Of a DNA stretch of 64,000 nt, positions 1 to 7,683 are shown one piece after another. The position numbers and the translations under genes were made by a program. Source of the DNA: Eubacterium sp. (GTDB lineage: Bacteria; Bacillota; Clostridia; Lachnospirales; Lachnospiraceae); NCBI GenBank assembly GCA_021769425.1, contig JAETSX010000005.1:1-64000 (forward strand), written 5' to 3'. Below the pieces are notes generated by a model, which ran no database searches, was not told where the DNA came from, and saw nothing but the letters and a program-made list of their open reading frames with translations. Position 1 is the stretch's first letter. Every line of letters begins with the position of its first letter.

Positions 1-153
1 GAAAAAATGGACTACAAATTAGGAGACGGCAGATACCGTTCATCCATGATGTGGTACTGCCGCCTGTTTGCCATCATGATGTGTCAACATCTTGATGCAT
101 GGGGTTTGCCAAAGTCATCCCTGCTAAAAGATCTCTTTGAGCAAACCGCTTAA
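1..153 (+). CDS. Transposase C-terminal fragment (partial at window start)
   Basis: Frame 1 is open from the first base and ends at TAA 151-153, giving about 50 residues. It is clearly related to the C-terminus of the complete transposase at 2916-4400: both share MWYCRL, an IMM box and QHLDAW. The catalytic region would lie outside the window, so I cannot say whether the full gene is intact. The nucleotide match to the second copy is good but not identical, and the sequences after the stop codons differ, so these are two diverged relatives rather than a fresh duplication. Together they flank 154-2900 in the same orientation. Confidence 0.8.
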   Translation, partial: EKMDYKLGDGRYRSSMMWYCRLFAIMMCQHLDAWGLPKSSLLKDLFEQTA

Positions 154-338
154 CTTCATAAGCAATACCATTATAAACCATGTCGGGCACAAGGTCTATG
201 AAAGTGCGCCATTTTTTCATCATTTTTCATCATTTATTACTTATCATATCTCTTCTGGATAATATTTACTTTTCGAGGTTCATCCGACTGGTGAAGCCTA
301 GTCGGCAGGCTCAAAATTCCGAGAGCCTATCCCTTATT

Positions 339-363
339 ACATGGTTCTAGCACCATGTTTTTT
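339..363 (+). terminator. Rho-independent terminator after the transposase fragment
   Basis: A 7-bp stem (ACATGGT / ACCATGT) with a 6-nt loop is followed by a run of T. It lies about 190 bp after the transposase stop codon and just downstream of the convergent methyltransferase. Confidence 0.6.
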
Positions 364-415
364 ATACAACTAAGGGAAAATATGATAAGAACCCTATTCA
401 CATAAATCGAACTTG

Positions 416-1033
416 TCAGTTTATTCTTCTAGCAACAATTTTATTTGATGCGTGCAAATGTTTCGGTACGTTTGGATGCTCATCTTCAAATACATAAGAT
501 TTAAACTGCAATATCTCCCAATCTGTATACAATTCTTTAATTTCTTCATCTTTTGCCAAGCCAATCGCAAACGGAGCAATATCCTCAGATGCAGGTACAG
601 TATCTGTAAATATTTGAATTATATGAATGCCACCTATATTGGTATACTTTTTCGCATTATTTATAAATCTTTTCCACTCATTCTTAGCCACAAAATGCAA
701 TGTTCCAAAACAGACAATCATATCATAATTCTGTTCAAACTGATATGTAGTTAAATCTGCTACAAATGCGTTTACTTGTGCATTTGATATTTCACATCTA
801 TGTTTTAGTTTTGCAATCCCATGTTCAGATAAATCAAATGCATCAACAAAATGTCCTTGTTGGGCTAAATATATGGCATTTTGTCCTTCTCCACACCCTA
901 CATCTAATACTTTTGACTGGTTGTTAATCAAATGCTCAAATTCAGTCACAGTTGCATTAGGTTCAATGGAAAATGTAACAGTATCATATTCCTGATATGC
1001 CTTCTCCCAAAATGGGACTATATCTTTACCCAT
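416..1033 (-). CDS. Class I SAM-dependent methyltransferase (TehB/UbiE-like)
   Basis: The 205-residue protein has a Rossmann-type methyltransferase core. SAM motif I is VLDVGCGEGQNA at about residues 42-53, an acidic motif II (DAFDLS) sits near residue 65, and motif IV is DMIVCFGTLHF near 105. The length and the C-terminal tail fit the TehB/methyltransferase-11 group, which methylates small molecules or tellurite. The substrate cannot be read from the sequence. The start is supported by TTGGAGGAG 7 nt upstream of the ATG, and an extended -10 lies further upstream. The gene stands alone between mobile-element debris, so it is probably cargo. Low GC fits transfer. It is not related in detail to the two sister methyltransferases at 41-43.5 kb. 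Confidence 0.8.
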   Translation of the reverse strand: MGKDIVPFWEKAYQEYDTVTFSIEPNATVTEFEHLINNQSKVLDVGCGEGQNAIYLAQQGHFVDAFDLSEHGIAKLKHRCEISNAQVNAFVADLTTYQFEQNYDMIVCFGTLHFVAKNEWKRFINNAKKYTNIGGIHIIQIFTDTVPASEDIAPFAIGLAKDEEIKELYTDWEILQFKSYVFEDEHPNVPKHLHASNKIVARRIN

Positions 1034-1314
1034 ACTATTTCTCCTCCAAATAGTAATTTTATCAATTATACCACTTTCTTTCCTCTCTTACCACCATAAA
1101 ATTTAGGGCATAGCGATTGCCATACCCCACATTTTCGACAGGCTATGCTCTATAAAAAGTGCCTTTGCGCCCTGCCGGGGGCAAGCTGTCCGTTGGACAG
1201 CATACCCTCCTGCGGACAGTGGGCGGCTTTTCGCCACTTTAATACTGCCGCTTTCCGCTTTTCTTACAACAGCGCAACATTGCAATGTCTATAATCTTTG
1301 CACCCTTGCAATCT
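1034..1314. other. Non-coding stretch at the edge of the degraded element
   Basis: About 280 bp with no credible gene; the short ORFs here lack ribosome binding sites. A GC-rich palindrome, GCTGTCC-GTT-GGACAGC, lies at 1187-1203. The stretch looks like the spacer normally found downstream of RepA-like genes in integrative elements. Confidence 0.4.
1065..1073 (-). promoter_or_regulatory. Extended -10 promoter for the methyltransferase
   Basis: On the minus strand TGGTATAAT lies about 30 nt before the ATG at 1033. A convincing -35 is not visible, which is usual for TGn-extended -10 promoters. Confidence 0.45.
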
Positions 1315-2160
1315 TCAAGACTGCAAAATTCTAATAGCCTGCATTGTTGCGCTGTTGCCTTGCCTGTCCGTCAGATTGAAAATCTCATTGCTCTGCATGG
1401 CATTATTTGTTTCTGCCAGTTCCCGAAGCAGACGCTTTGCCTGTTCCATTTTATTTGCTTTTGGGGCAATACCGCCTAACACTTCATCAGCCGTAATCTC
1501 ATAATCTCCTAGCCATTGAAAACCGTCCTCCGACAGTGCAAATGCTTTCGGGTGTCCGAACACCGCAAGGTTGTTTTTAATCTGTACCACAGCCCTTATA
1601 TTTTCTTCTCCCTCTACTCTACCGACCAACAGAACACTTCTTGTGACTGCAAAGAAATCAATCGAACCCATGCCCCGGTATGCCGCCTTATTTCCCACAG
1701 CCTTGTTCATGTTACCGGCAAGGACAATCGCACACTGGTATCTCTCTGCCAGTGCCGCTAATTTCTTTGTCATATCCCTTGCTTCGTTTGCACGGTTCAT
1801 ATCCCTGCCGCCGCCCAAATAGGCTTGTATCAGGTCTAAAATCAACAGCTTTGCGCCTGTCTTTATAACAGCTTCTTCCAAGCGTTCATCTATCATGGAA
1901 AGGGATTTTATCTTTTCATCAATAACCGAGATTTTCTCACAGTCTGCCCCCGCCTGTTCCAACCGGGGCTTTACCGTATCGGCAAGACCGTCCTCCGCAC
2001 TCTGATAGATGACATTCAAAGGCTCTGTAAAATTCATTCCACCGTCTAAACTTTCTCCCTTAGACAGCTTCGCCGCTATATTGAGTATAAATGTTGTCTT
2101 TCCGTCACCCGGATCGCCTTGTACGATCGTCAGCTTGCCATACGGGATAAACGGAAACCA
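1315..2160 (-). pseudogene. RepA-like/KaiC-type AAA ATPase of a mobile element, 5'-truncated
   Basis: The ORF track starts this gene at 2037, but the same frame stays open to 2160 and there encodes a Walker A box (GDPGDGKTT) that the shorter call misses. Walker B-like LLILDLI and a following GGGRDMNR stretch are near the middle. This is the AAA_25 RepA-like helicase family common on Clostridia integrative elements, where it acts in element replication. Upstream of 2160 the frame meets a stop at once and the DNA becomes integrase sequence, so the N-terminus has been lost by a deletion or fusion. No start codon is available, so I call it a pseudogene. Confidence 0.75.
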
Positions 2161-2512
2161 CAGTCAGAGGTTTTCCAGTTATCACAGCCCTAACAGTAGC
2201 CGCTGTCGGGGCTATTTCCTTTTTCAAAAACTCCGAGATTTCAACGGTTCTTACCGACTGCTTTGTTTTCGGTTCGGTAATAACATCCTGCCAGTGGGAT
2301 AATACGTTTTGGTAATGCTGATTTGATTATTTTCAAAACTAGTATCGCCCTTTGTCAAAGCCAATAATTCGCCAATCCTACAGCCCGTTCAAAAGAGGAT
2401 TTCAAAGATTAGTTTCAAATCCCCTCTTTCTCCGCTTTTTCTTCTCTCCTTTTGCCGTTGTTTCAAACCATTGCGCTGACCACTTTTTTGTGTCTTTCTC
2501 CTTATAAGCCAT
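2161..2512 (-). pseudogene. Tyrosine integrase remnant, internally deleted and frameshifted
   Basis: The start is ATG at 2512 with AAAGGAGTG upstream. It encodes the arm-binding N-terminus typical of Tn916-like integrases (MAYKEKDTKKW), followed abruptly by catalytic-core sequence (TGCRIGELLALTKGD). An in-frame TGA sits just before that box, at least one frameshift lies before TEPKTKQSVRTVEI, and the R-H-x-x-R...Y part is missing because the DNA runs into the RepA-like gene at 2160. It cannot make an active recombinase. Its order with the excisionase and RepA remnants matches one decayed element. Confidence 0.75.
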
Positions 2513-2530
2513 ACTGCCACACTCCTTTCC

Positions 2531-2726
2531 CTAGCTTATTGATAACTCATAACCGTACATTTTCTTTGCCCAAAACGCCCTCGGAATACGTCCTGCCATT
2601 GTAATATACCCCTTGTCCTACAAGTTTCCTGTTCAGTTCTTTTACAATCTTGTAAGAATGAGATTTTGAACAATTTAACTCTTTGGCTATATCTTCCGCA
2701 CTCATCATATAACGGTAGTTTGCCAC
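2531..2726 (-). pseudogene. Excisionase/helix-turn-helix protein with a one-base frameshift
   Basis: A GTG start at 2726 follows GGGGAAAGGAGG. The reading begins VANYRYMMSAEDIAKELN, a winged-helix excisionase-like HTH seen next to integrases. An extra G in a GGGG run (forward CCCC near 2600) shifts the frame. Removing it restores GYxTMAGRIPRAFWAKKMYGYEL and a stop at 2531. It lies directly upstream of the integrase remnant, as in intact elements. The indel sits in a homopolymer, so an assembly error is possible. Confidence 0.65.
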
Positions 2727-2845
2727 ACGTTTTTCCTCCTTTCCCCTTTTATAACTTCTCGGAATCTTCAGCCCTTATTTTATAAGGCTTCCAGACACCC
2801 TTTTTCAAAAAATCACCCACTTTTTTCTCAAAAATGCTTGACAAA

Positions 2846-2903
2846 CCAATCAAAAAATGCGGCGCTCCGCGCCCTTGATCAATAAGTACATTTTTTTGAT
2901 TGG
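2846..2903 (+). promoter_or_regulatory. Inverted repeat in the transposase leader
   Basis: CCAATCAAAAAA (2846-2857) and TTTTTTGATTGG (2892-2903) form a 12-bp perfect inverted repeat that ends at the ribosome binding site of the transposase. The hairpin would place GGAGG next to the stem and could damp translation or mark the element's left end. Which of these applies cannot be told. Confidence 0.45.
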
Positions 2904-2915
2904 AGGCGATTTTTG

Positions 2916-4400
2916 ATGTTACCTTGTAACCCTGGCGGTCATTCCGCCTATCAGGATACTTTCGTATCCGAGTTCCTTAAGTTTTATCCTGATCCCTTTG
3001 TGCTTCCCAAAAGCACATGGGACTATATCGTGCAGTTCTTCTATCTTGATCTTTCACTGGCCGATTCCATTATGCAGGACTGTTACTCTGTTTTCGGCCC
3101 TGAGCCCCGGCTCCCTTCCTGCATGCTGCGTTCCTACCTGCTTGCTTTGAAACTGAAGGTGACTTCCATCACGGCCTGGTGCCGTATGCTTAAGGAAACT
3201 CCCCTTTATGCCCTCCTCAGCGGTTTCCCTTTCGGCGATACCCCTGGTATCGGGACTTTTTATGATTTCTTTTCCCGTATCTGGAAAGATGATTCCAATA
3301 ACCTCTCCCCGAAAGACCGTTTCCCTAAATTAAAACCACCCAAAGGGAAAAAGAAAGGTGAAAAAACTCCCTGTGATTCTTCCAGTGTCGCTTCCAGGCT
3401 TCTTCCTTTGCTGGAACGCTGGAACTTAAAACCTCAAAATCCTTTTTCCCTCATTTTCAGGCTTTATAAACAGCAGTTCCTGGAACCCTCCATCCACAAA
3501 GGCCTTATTAATCCGGAGCATCTGGCTCTTGCCGGGGACGGCACACCTGTCCGCACTGCCGCACAGCAGCGCAAAAAGCGGTTCTGTAAATGTAAGGAAA
3601 ACGGATCCCCTTCCTGTAACTGCAAACGCCTTTATTCCCAGCCCGACTGCAACTGGGGCTGGGACTCCCACCGGGAATGTTATTTCTTCGGTTACCACCT
3701 CTACATCTATGTGGCTTCCGATTCTTACAGCGACCTGCCTGTTTTTCCTCTTTTAGAGCGCGCTTCCCGCCATGACATGCTTTCTTTTCTCCATTCCTTT
3801 TTCACCATGAAAGCATATCTCCCGGAATTCCACATGGAAAAACTCCTTCTGGATTCTGCCCACGATGCTTACGCTGTCTATGAATACTGCAGACGGGAAA
3901 ATATCGCTCCTTTTATTGACCTGAACCCTGGGCATACCGGATATTTCACTTATAAGGATGATTTCACTATTGATGATGATGGTGTCCCTGTCTGTAAAAT
4001 GGGCTTACGCATGCATAAAGATGGATATGAGACTGCCAAGCACCGCGCCAAATACCGGTGCCCGAAATCAGACCGGAAACGCGGCTGCTTCTGTGAACAC
4101 CCTTGTTCTCCGGCGAAATATGGCAGAACCGTACACATCTTTACCGATGATAATCCAAGGTTGTTTAACATACCTCCAAGGGACAGCAAAGCATGGGAAA
4201 GGGAATATGATGCAAGGACTTCCGTGGAACGCTCCAACAAGCGTGAGAAAGAGGACTATAAATTAGAAGACGGCAGGCACCGCTCTACAAAGATGTGGTA
4301 CTGCCGCCTCTACGGCATCATGATGCTGCAACACCTTGACGCCTGGGAAATGCCATCAGCTGAGGCATTTCAAAAATCATTATTAGGGTTCGCCGCCTAA
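2916..4400 (+). CDS. DDE transposase of an insertion sequence (IS1182/IS4-like)
   Basis: About 494 residues. I chose ATG 2916 over the adjacent TTG 2913 because GGAGG lies 9 nt upstream. Likely catalytic acids are in DGTPVR (about 210), LLLDSAHDA (about 310) and TSVERSNK (about 445), the spacing expected of an RNase H-fold DDE enzyme. A cysteine-rich insertion (KRFCKCKENGSPSCNCK) lies after the first Asp and another Cys cluster (CFCEHPC) before the Glu, suggesting zinc binding. The N-terminal part resembles IS1182-type transposases, but exact family placement needs a search. The frame is intact, so the element may be active. Terminal inverted repeats were not established. Confidence 0.85.
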   Translation: MLPCNPGGHSAYQDTFVSEFLKFYPDPFVLPKSTWDYIVQFFYLDLSLADSIMQDCYSVFGPEPRLPSCMLRSYLLALKLKVTSITAWCRMLKETPLYALLSGFPFGDTPGIGTFYDFFSRIWKDDSNNLSPKDRFPKLKPPKGKKKGEKTPCDSSSVASRLLPLLERWNLKPQNPFSLIFRLYKQQFLEPSIHKGLINPEHLALAGDGTPVRTAAQQRKKRFCKCKENGSPSCNCKRLYSQPDCNWGWDSHRECYFFGYHLYIYVASDSYSDLPVFPLLERASRHDMLSFLHSFFTMKAYLPEFHMEKLLLDSAHDAYAVYEYCRRENIAPFIDLNPGHTGYFTYKDDFTIDDDGVPVCKMGLRMHKDGYETAKHRAKYRCPKSDRKRGCFCEHPCSPAKYGRTVHIFTDDNPRLFNIPPRDSKAWEREYDARTSVERSNKREKEDYKLEDGRHRSTKMWYCRLYGIMMLQHLDAWEMPSAEAFQKSLLGFAA

Positions 4401-4591
4401 TAATGATATCTTAGGCGATTTAATAAGATTTTTCAAGGCATAGTACCCACTATGTCCAATGTTTATGTCCTTTTTTCGCATATTTCTTTTCCTGAACGAT
4501 ATTCAGTTGTCAATTTTCGCTTAGAATCTCATTCATTGAGATTCCGAGAAGTTATTTTTAGAAATTCATTACAATATTTGCATTCTGTTGT

Positions 4592-4750
4592 TGTACGAAT
4601 TTCGTACATTCATATTGGCACCTCTTACAATCAATGTCAATACTTCGTAAAAATATTTTTACAAACTTCGTATTTACATTTTTTCTATTTTTCTCTTTTA
4701 TGTTTTTCGTATTTGTGGTATGATGATAAATAGGATTTATGTTTTTCGTA
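4592..4750 (+). promoter_or_regulatory. Promoter with a TTCGTA operator array for the XRE regulator
   Basis: The stretch 4401-4781 has no gene but carries a palindrome TGTACGAA-T-TTCGTACA at 4592-4608. It also has two ACTTCGTA copies near 4642 and 4665 and an exact 15-bp direct repeat TTTATGTTTTTCGTA at 4697-4711 and 4736-4750. A TATGAT -10 box (4719-4724) sits between the direct repeats. The arrangement fits binding sites for the XRE protein encoded 31 bp downstream. Confidence 0.55.
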
Positions 4751-4781
4751 ATTATTCAACATATGAAAATAGGAGGTCACT

Positions 4782-5264
4782 ATGGGCGATGGAAAGAAGC
4801 TGAAAGAAATACTTGATAGTAAGAATACAAATGTCCGTCAGATTGCAAAGGCTACGGGAATTAGTGCTACAACACTATATTCTATTATACAAAAGGATTC
4901 CAATATCCGATTTGATTTTGCCTTGCGGTTGGCAAACGAATTAGAAATTGATGTGAATGAGATATGCGCCGCCAGTCCGTTCTCCGGCGCTATTACCGAA
5001 GAAGAAATATATCCCACACTTCCCAATGGATTAAATGGCGCACTTGACGGAAACCGGGTAAAAACTTATCTGAAAAATTCCTTATATCCGCTTATGTATC
5101 TGTTTGGGAAAAATAGTATGCCCGATGTGGATAATCTGTTGACTTCATTTTATCAGCTAGACGATGAAGCAAGAAAGGAAGTAGTGGAAACAATACAGTT
5201 CAAATTACAATATCACAAGGACAAAGAACGGGCAGAACAGGTAAAGCAAATAAAGGGTTGGTAA
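4782..5264 (+). CDS. XRE-family transcriptional regulator
   Basis: The 160-residue protein has an N-terminal Cro/CI helix-turn-helix at about residues 4-62 (VRQIAKATGISATTLYSI is the turn and recognition helix). A helical C-terminal half ends in a region that probably dimerises (FYQLDDEARKEVVETIQFKL). The start is firm: AGGAGG lies 6 nt before ATG. It is probably a repressor of its own promoter and perhaps of the toxin-antitoxin pair that follows. It has no peptidase or ligand domain, so it is not a LexA-like or ImmR-like cleavable repressor. Prophage or ICE origin is likely from its neighbours. Confidence 0.8.
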   Translation: MGDGKKLKEILDSKNTNVRQIAKATGISATTLYSIIQKDSNIRFDFALRLANELEIDVNEICAASPFSGAITEEEIYPTLPNGLNGALDGNRVKTYLKNSLYPLMYLFGKNSMPDVDNLLTSFYQLDDEARKEVVETIQFKLQYHKDKERAEQVKQIKGW

Positions 5265-5301
5265 AATTTTTCATAAAATAATATAATAAACCCTTTGTCA
5301 A

Positions 5302-5330
5302 TTGACGAATATATATTATAATGATATTAT
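5302..5330 (+). promoter_or_regulatory. Sigma-A promoter of the Panacea-MazF module
   Basis: TTGACG, a 17-bp spacer and TATTAT lie about 50 nt before the antitoxin ATG. The promoter overlaps the start that the ORF track gives for the next gene (5321), which argues that the real start is 5381. Confidence 0.7.
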
Positions 5331-5380
5331 ATATAATATTGAGTTTTTTGGGTTTTGATATTTTAGAAAGGAGATTTCGT

Positions 5381-5872
5381 ATGGATAAAATTATTGATGT
5401 AGCTGCATATATTGTTACAAAATATAAAGAAATGACGCATGAAACTTTAGATGAAATGAAGCTCCATAAACTCCTTTATTTTACTCAACGAGAATCGTTT
5501 GCTATTCTAGGTCAGCCTGCTTTTGATGGAGATTTTGAAGGTTGGAAATATGGTCCTGTATCTCGTGAAGTTCGACAAGATTACGAACAAGGTGAATTTC
5601 TTGTAGAAACAAAAAAAATTTCTGATGAGATTAAGTACATTGTAAATAATGTTTTACTTGAATATGGTGCACTTGCTTCCTGGCGATTGAGCGATTTATC
5701 TCATCAAGAACTTTCATGGCGTAATTCTCGAAAAGGTCTTAAGAATGGTGAAAATGGCAATAATACAATTCAATTAGCTGACATAAAAAAAGATTCTGAA
5801 AAAGTGCGTCCATATGATCATGTATGGGATATGTATTATGATGAATTTGAAGATTTTGACTCTGCAAAATAG
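5381..5872 (+). CDS. Panacea (DUF4065/SocA-like) antitoxin
   Basis: I moved the start to ATG 5381 because GAAAGGAG precedes it and the upstream promoter excludes 5321. The 163-residue protein has the Panacea signature KLHKLLYFTQ at about 27-36 and GDFEGWKYGPV at about 50-60. Panacea proteins are promiscuous antitoxins paired with many toxin folds, and they bind and neutralise the partner directly. The gene lies 11 bp before a MazF/PemK-like ORF, so it is most likely the antitoxin of a type II pair. The sequence is AT-rich and sits in the accessory region, which supports horizontal origin. Confidence 0.8.
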   Translation: MDKIIDVAAYIVTKYKEMTHETLDEMKLHKLLYFTQRESFAILGQPAFDGDFEGWKYGPVSREVRQDYEQGEFLVETKKISDEIKYIVNNVLLEYGALASWRLSDLSHQELSWRNSRKGLKNGENGNNTIQLADIKKDSEKVRPYDHVWDMYYDEFEDFDSAK

Positions 5873-5883
5873 GGGGACATCAT

Positions 5884-6258
5884 ATGATCGGAAAAATTTG
5901 CAAAGCGATTACCCCCTTTTATGATATTAAAAGCCATCAAATGAAAACTAAGAGTCGCCCAGCATTAGTACTTGCACAAGCAGATTGCGAGGATTATGTT
6001 GTTATTCCGATTTCAAAAATTTCCCGTAGTGAAAATATTAATTTAGAATATGATATAAAGATAGACCCTCAAGTATATCCAAAGACTAACTTAACACAAT
6101 TATCATACGCAAGAACTCACAAGCAGACAATAATTCACAGTTCACAACTAATAGATCCCTTTTGTGATTTAAAAAGGGAATACAATAATTTATACAATAA
6201 GATATTAACTCAGAGAACCACATTTAGTAATGAAATCAACAGACAGGCCACAGAATAA
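5884..6258 (+). CDS. MazF/PemK-like toxin partnered with Panacea
   Basis: The 124-residue protein starts GKICKAITPF and has the beta-barrel pattern of the PemK/MazF fold: an early KSRPALVLAQ strand (about 21-30), YVVIPISKIS (about 36-45) and a later TNLTQLSYARTHKQTIIHSS block. In known family members the R of the KxRPxLV strand helps cleave RNA, so ribonuclease activity is expected but not shown. Translation is probably coupled to the Panacea gene (11-bp gap). A short helical C-terminal tail follows. The pairing of Panacea with a PemK-like fold is the main point of interest. Confidence 0.7.
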   Translation: MIGKICKAITPFYDIKSHQMKTKSRPALVLAQADCEDYVVIPISKISRSENINLEYDIKIDPQVYPKTNLTQLSYARTHKQTIIHSSQLIDPFCDLKREYNNLYNKILTQRTTFSNEINRQATE

Positions 6259-6305
6259 TTTATGTAAAACAGCTTGATTTCTTAATTTTACTGAATAGAT
6301 TATGA

Positions 6306-7493
6306 TTACTCAATAATCGTAGCCACACGGCCTGATCCAACAGTTCTACCACCCTCACGGATAGCAAATGTAAGACCCTGCTCCATAGCGATTGGATGAA
6401 TCAGTTCAATGGTCATCTCTACGTTATCACCAGGCATGCACATTTCTGTGCCTTCCGGCAGGTTGCAAACGCCTGTTACGTCAGTTGTTCTGAAATAAAA
6501 CTGAGGTCTGTAGTTGTTGAAGAACGGAGTATGACGTCCACCTTCATCTTTTGTCAAAACATAAACCTGAGCGGTAAATTTGGTATGGCATGTTACTGTG
6601 CCGGGTTTTGCAAGAACCTGTCCTCTTTCGATTTCAGTTCTCTGGATACCACGAAGCAGCGCACCGATGTTGTCACCAGCCTGAGCTTCGTCTAACAGTT
6701 TACGGAACATTTCGATACCAGTTACAACAGTTTTCTTAGTCTCTTCTTTGATACCAACGATTTCAACTTCTTCGTTTACATGAAGAACACCACGCTCTAC
6801 TCTACCAGTAGCAACAGTTCCACGACCGGTAATAGTAAAGATATCCTCGATAGGCATCAGGAACGGCTGGTCAGTTGCACGCTGTGGATCCGGAATATGC
6901 TCGTCAACTGCTGCCATCAGTTCCATAACTTTGTCGCCCCACTCTCCGCTTGGATCTTCCAGAGCTTTCAAAGCGGAACCTTTGATGATCGGGCAATCTG
7001 TAAATTCATACTCTTCCAGAATTTCAGTGATTTCCATTTCTACTAATTCAAGCAGCTCCTCATCGTCAACCATGTCGCATTTGTTCATGAATACAACGAT
7101 GTAAGGCACGCCTACCTGACGGGACAGAAGGATGTGCTCTTTGGTCTGAGCCATAACACCGTCAGTAGCGGCTACTACAAGGATAGCTCCGTCCATCTGA
7201 GCAGCGCCGGTGATCATGTTCTTTACATAGTCAGCATGGCCCGGGCAGTCAACGTGTGCATAATGTCTGTTCTCTGTCTCATACTCAACGTGAGCAGTAG
7301 AGATAGTGATACCTCTTTCTCTTTCTTCCGGAGCTTTGTCGATGTTCTCGAAATCAGTAGCTTCGTTTCCTGCAACTCTTTCAGATAATACTTTGGTAAT
7401 TGCTGCTGTTAATGTGGTCTTGCCATGGTCAACGTGACCAATGGTTCCGATATTGCAATGCGGTTTTGTTCTCTCAAATTTAGCTTTAGCCAT
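6306..7493 (-). CDS. tuf: Elongation factor Tu
   Basis: The 395 residues match EF-Tu along the whole length. GTPase motifs are GHVDHGKTT (about 19-27), DCPGHADY (about 80-87) and NKCD (about 135-138), followed by beta-barrel domains II and III ending [10 protein letters not shown]-Tu delivers aminoacyl-tRNA to the ribosomal A site. It is the last gene of the S12-S7-EF-G-EF-Tu order, 190 bp after fusA, with a ribosome binding site (AAGGAGGACG) before ATG. The long spacer carries alternative hairpins and may set its level apart from fusA. Confidence 0.98.
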   Translation of the reverse strand: MAKAKFERTKPHCNIGTIGHVDHGKTTLTAAITKVLSERVAGNEATDFENIDKAPEERERGITISTAHVEYETENRHYAHVDCPGHADYVKNMITGAAQMDGAILVVAATDGVMAQTKEHILLSRQVGVPYIVVFMNKCDMVDDEELLELVEMEITEILEEYEFTDCPIIKGSALKALEDPSGEWGDKVMELMAAVDEHIPDPQRATDQPFLMPIEDIFTITGRGTVATGRVERGVLHVNEEVEIVGIKEETKKTVVTGIEMFRKLLDEAQAGDNIGALLRGIQRTEIERGQVLAKPGTVTCHTKFTAQVYVLTKDEGGRHTPFFNNYRPQFYFRTTDVTGVCNLPEGTEMCMPGDNVEMTIELIHPIAMEQGLTFAIREGGRTVGSGRVATIIE

Positions 7494-7566
7494 TTTGTAA
7501 CGTCCTCCTTCATTTTCCGCCCTCCTGGGGCTGTCTTATTAGATGCAGCCATTCCCGCGCTGATAC

Positions 7567-7613
7567 GGAAATGATTGTTGGATACGGCCATTTCCGCCCA
7601 ACTGCAGAAATGG
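7567..7613 (-). promoter_or_regulatory. Mutually exclusive hairpins in the fusA-tuf spacer
   Basis: GGAAATG (7567-7573) can pair with CATTTCC (7589-7595), while CCATTTC (7588-7594) can instead pair with GAAATGG (7607-7613). The two stems share one strand, so only one can form. A further palindrome, ATGATTA...TAATCAT, lies at 7635-7655. This looks like leader RNA of tuf. No function is proven. Confidence 0.4.
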
Positions 7614-7683
7614 TTGCTTTAGAATCAGCTACCTATGATTATATTCGATAATCATTGGATTTTCAAGTGTTTTCTGCACTTTC

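Noticed and set aside
1103-1285. 60-residue ORF beside the RepA remnant
   Set aside because: It has no ribosome site, low-complexity composition and a palindrome in the middle; it is spacer DNA.
4452-4733. 93-residue plus-strand ORF before the XRE gene
   Set aside because: It has no ribosome site and consists of the AT-rich promoter and operator region.
5321-5380. N-terminal extension of the Panacea gene
   Set aside because: It overlaps the -10 box of the promoter, while a good ribosome site precedes ATG 5381.
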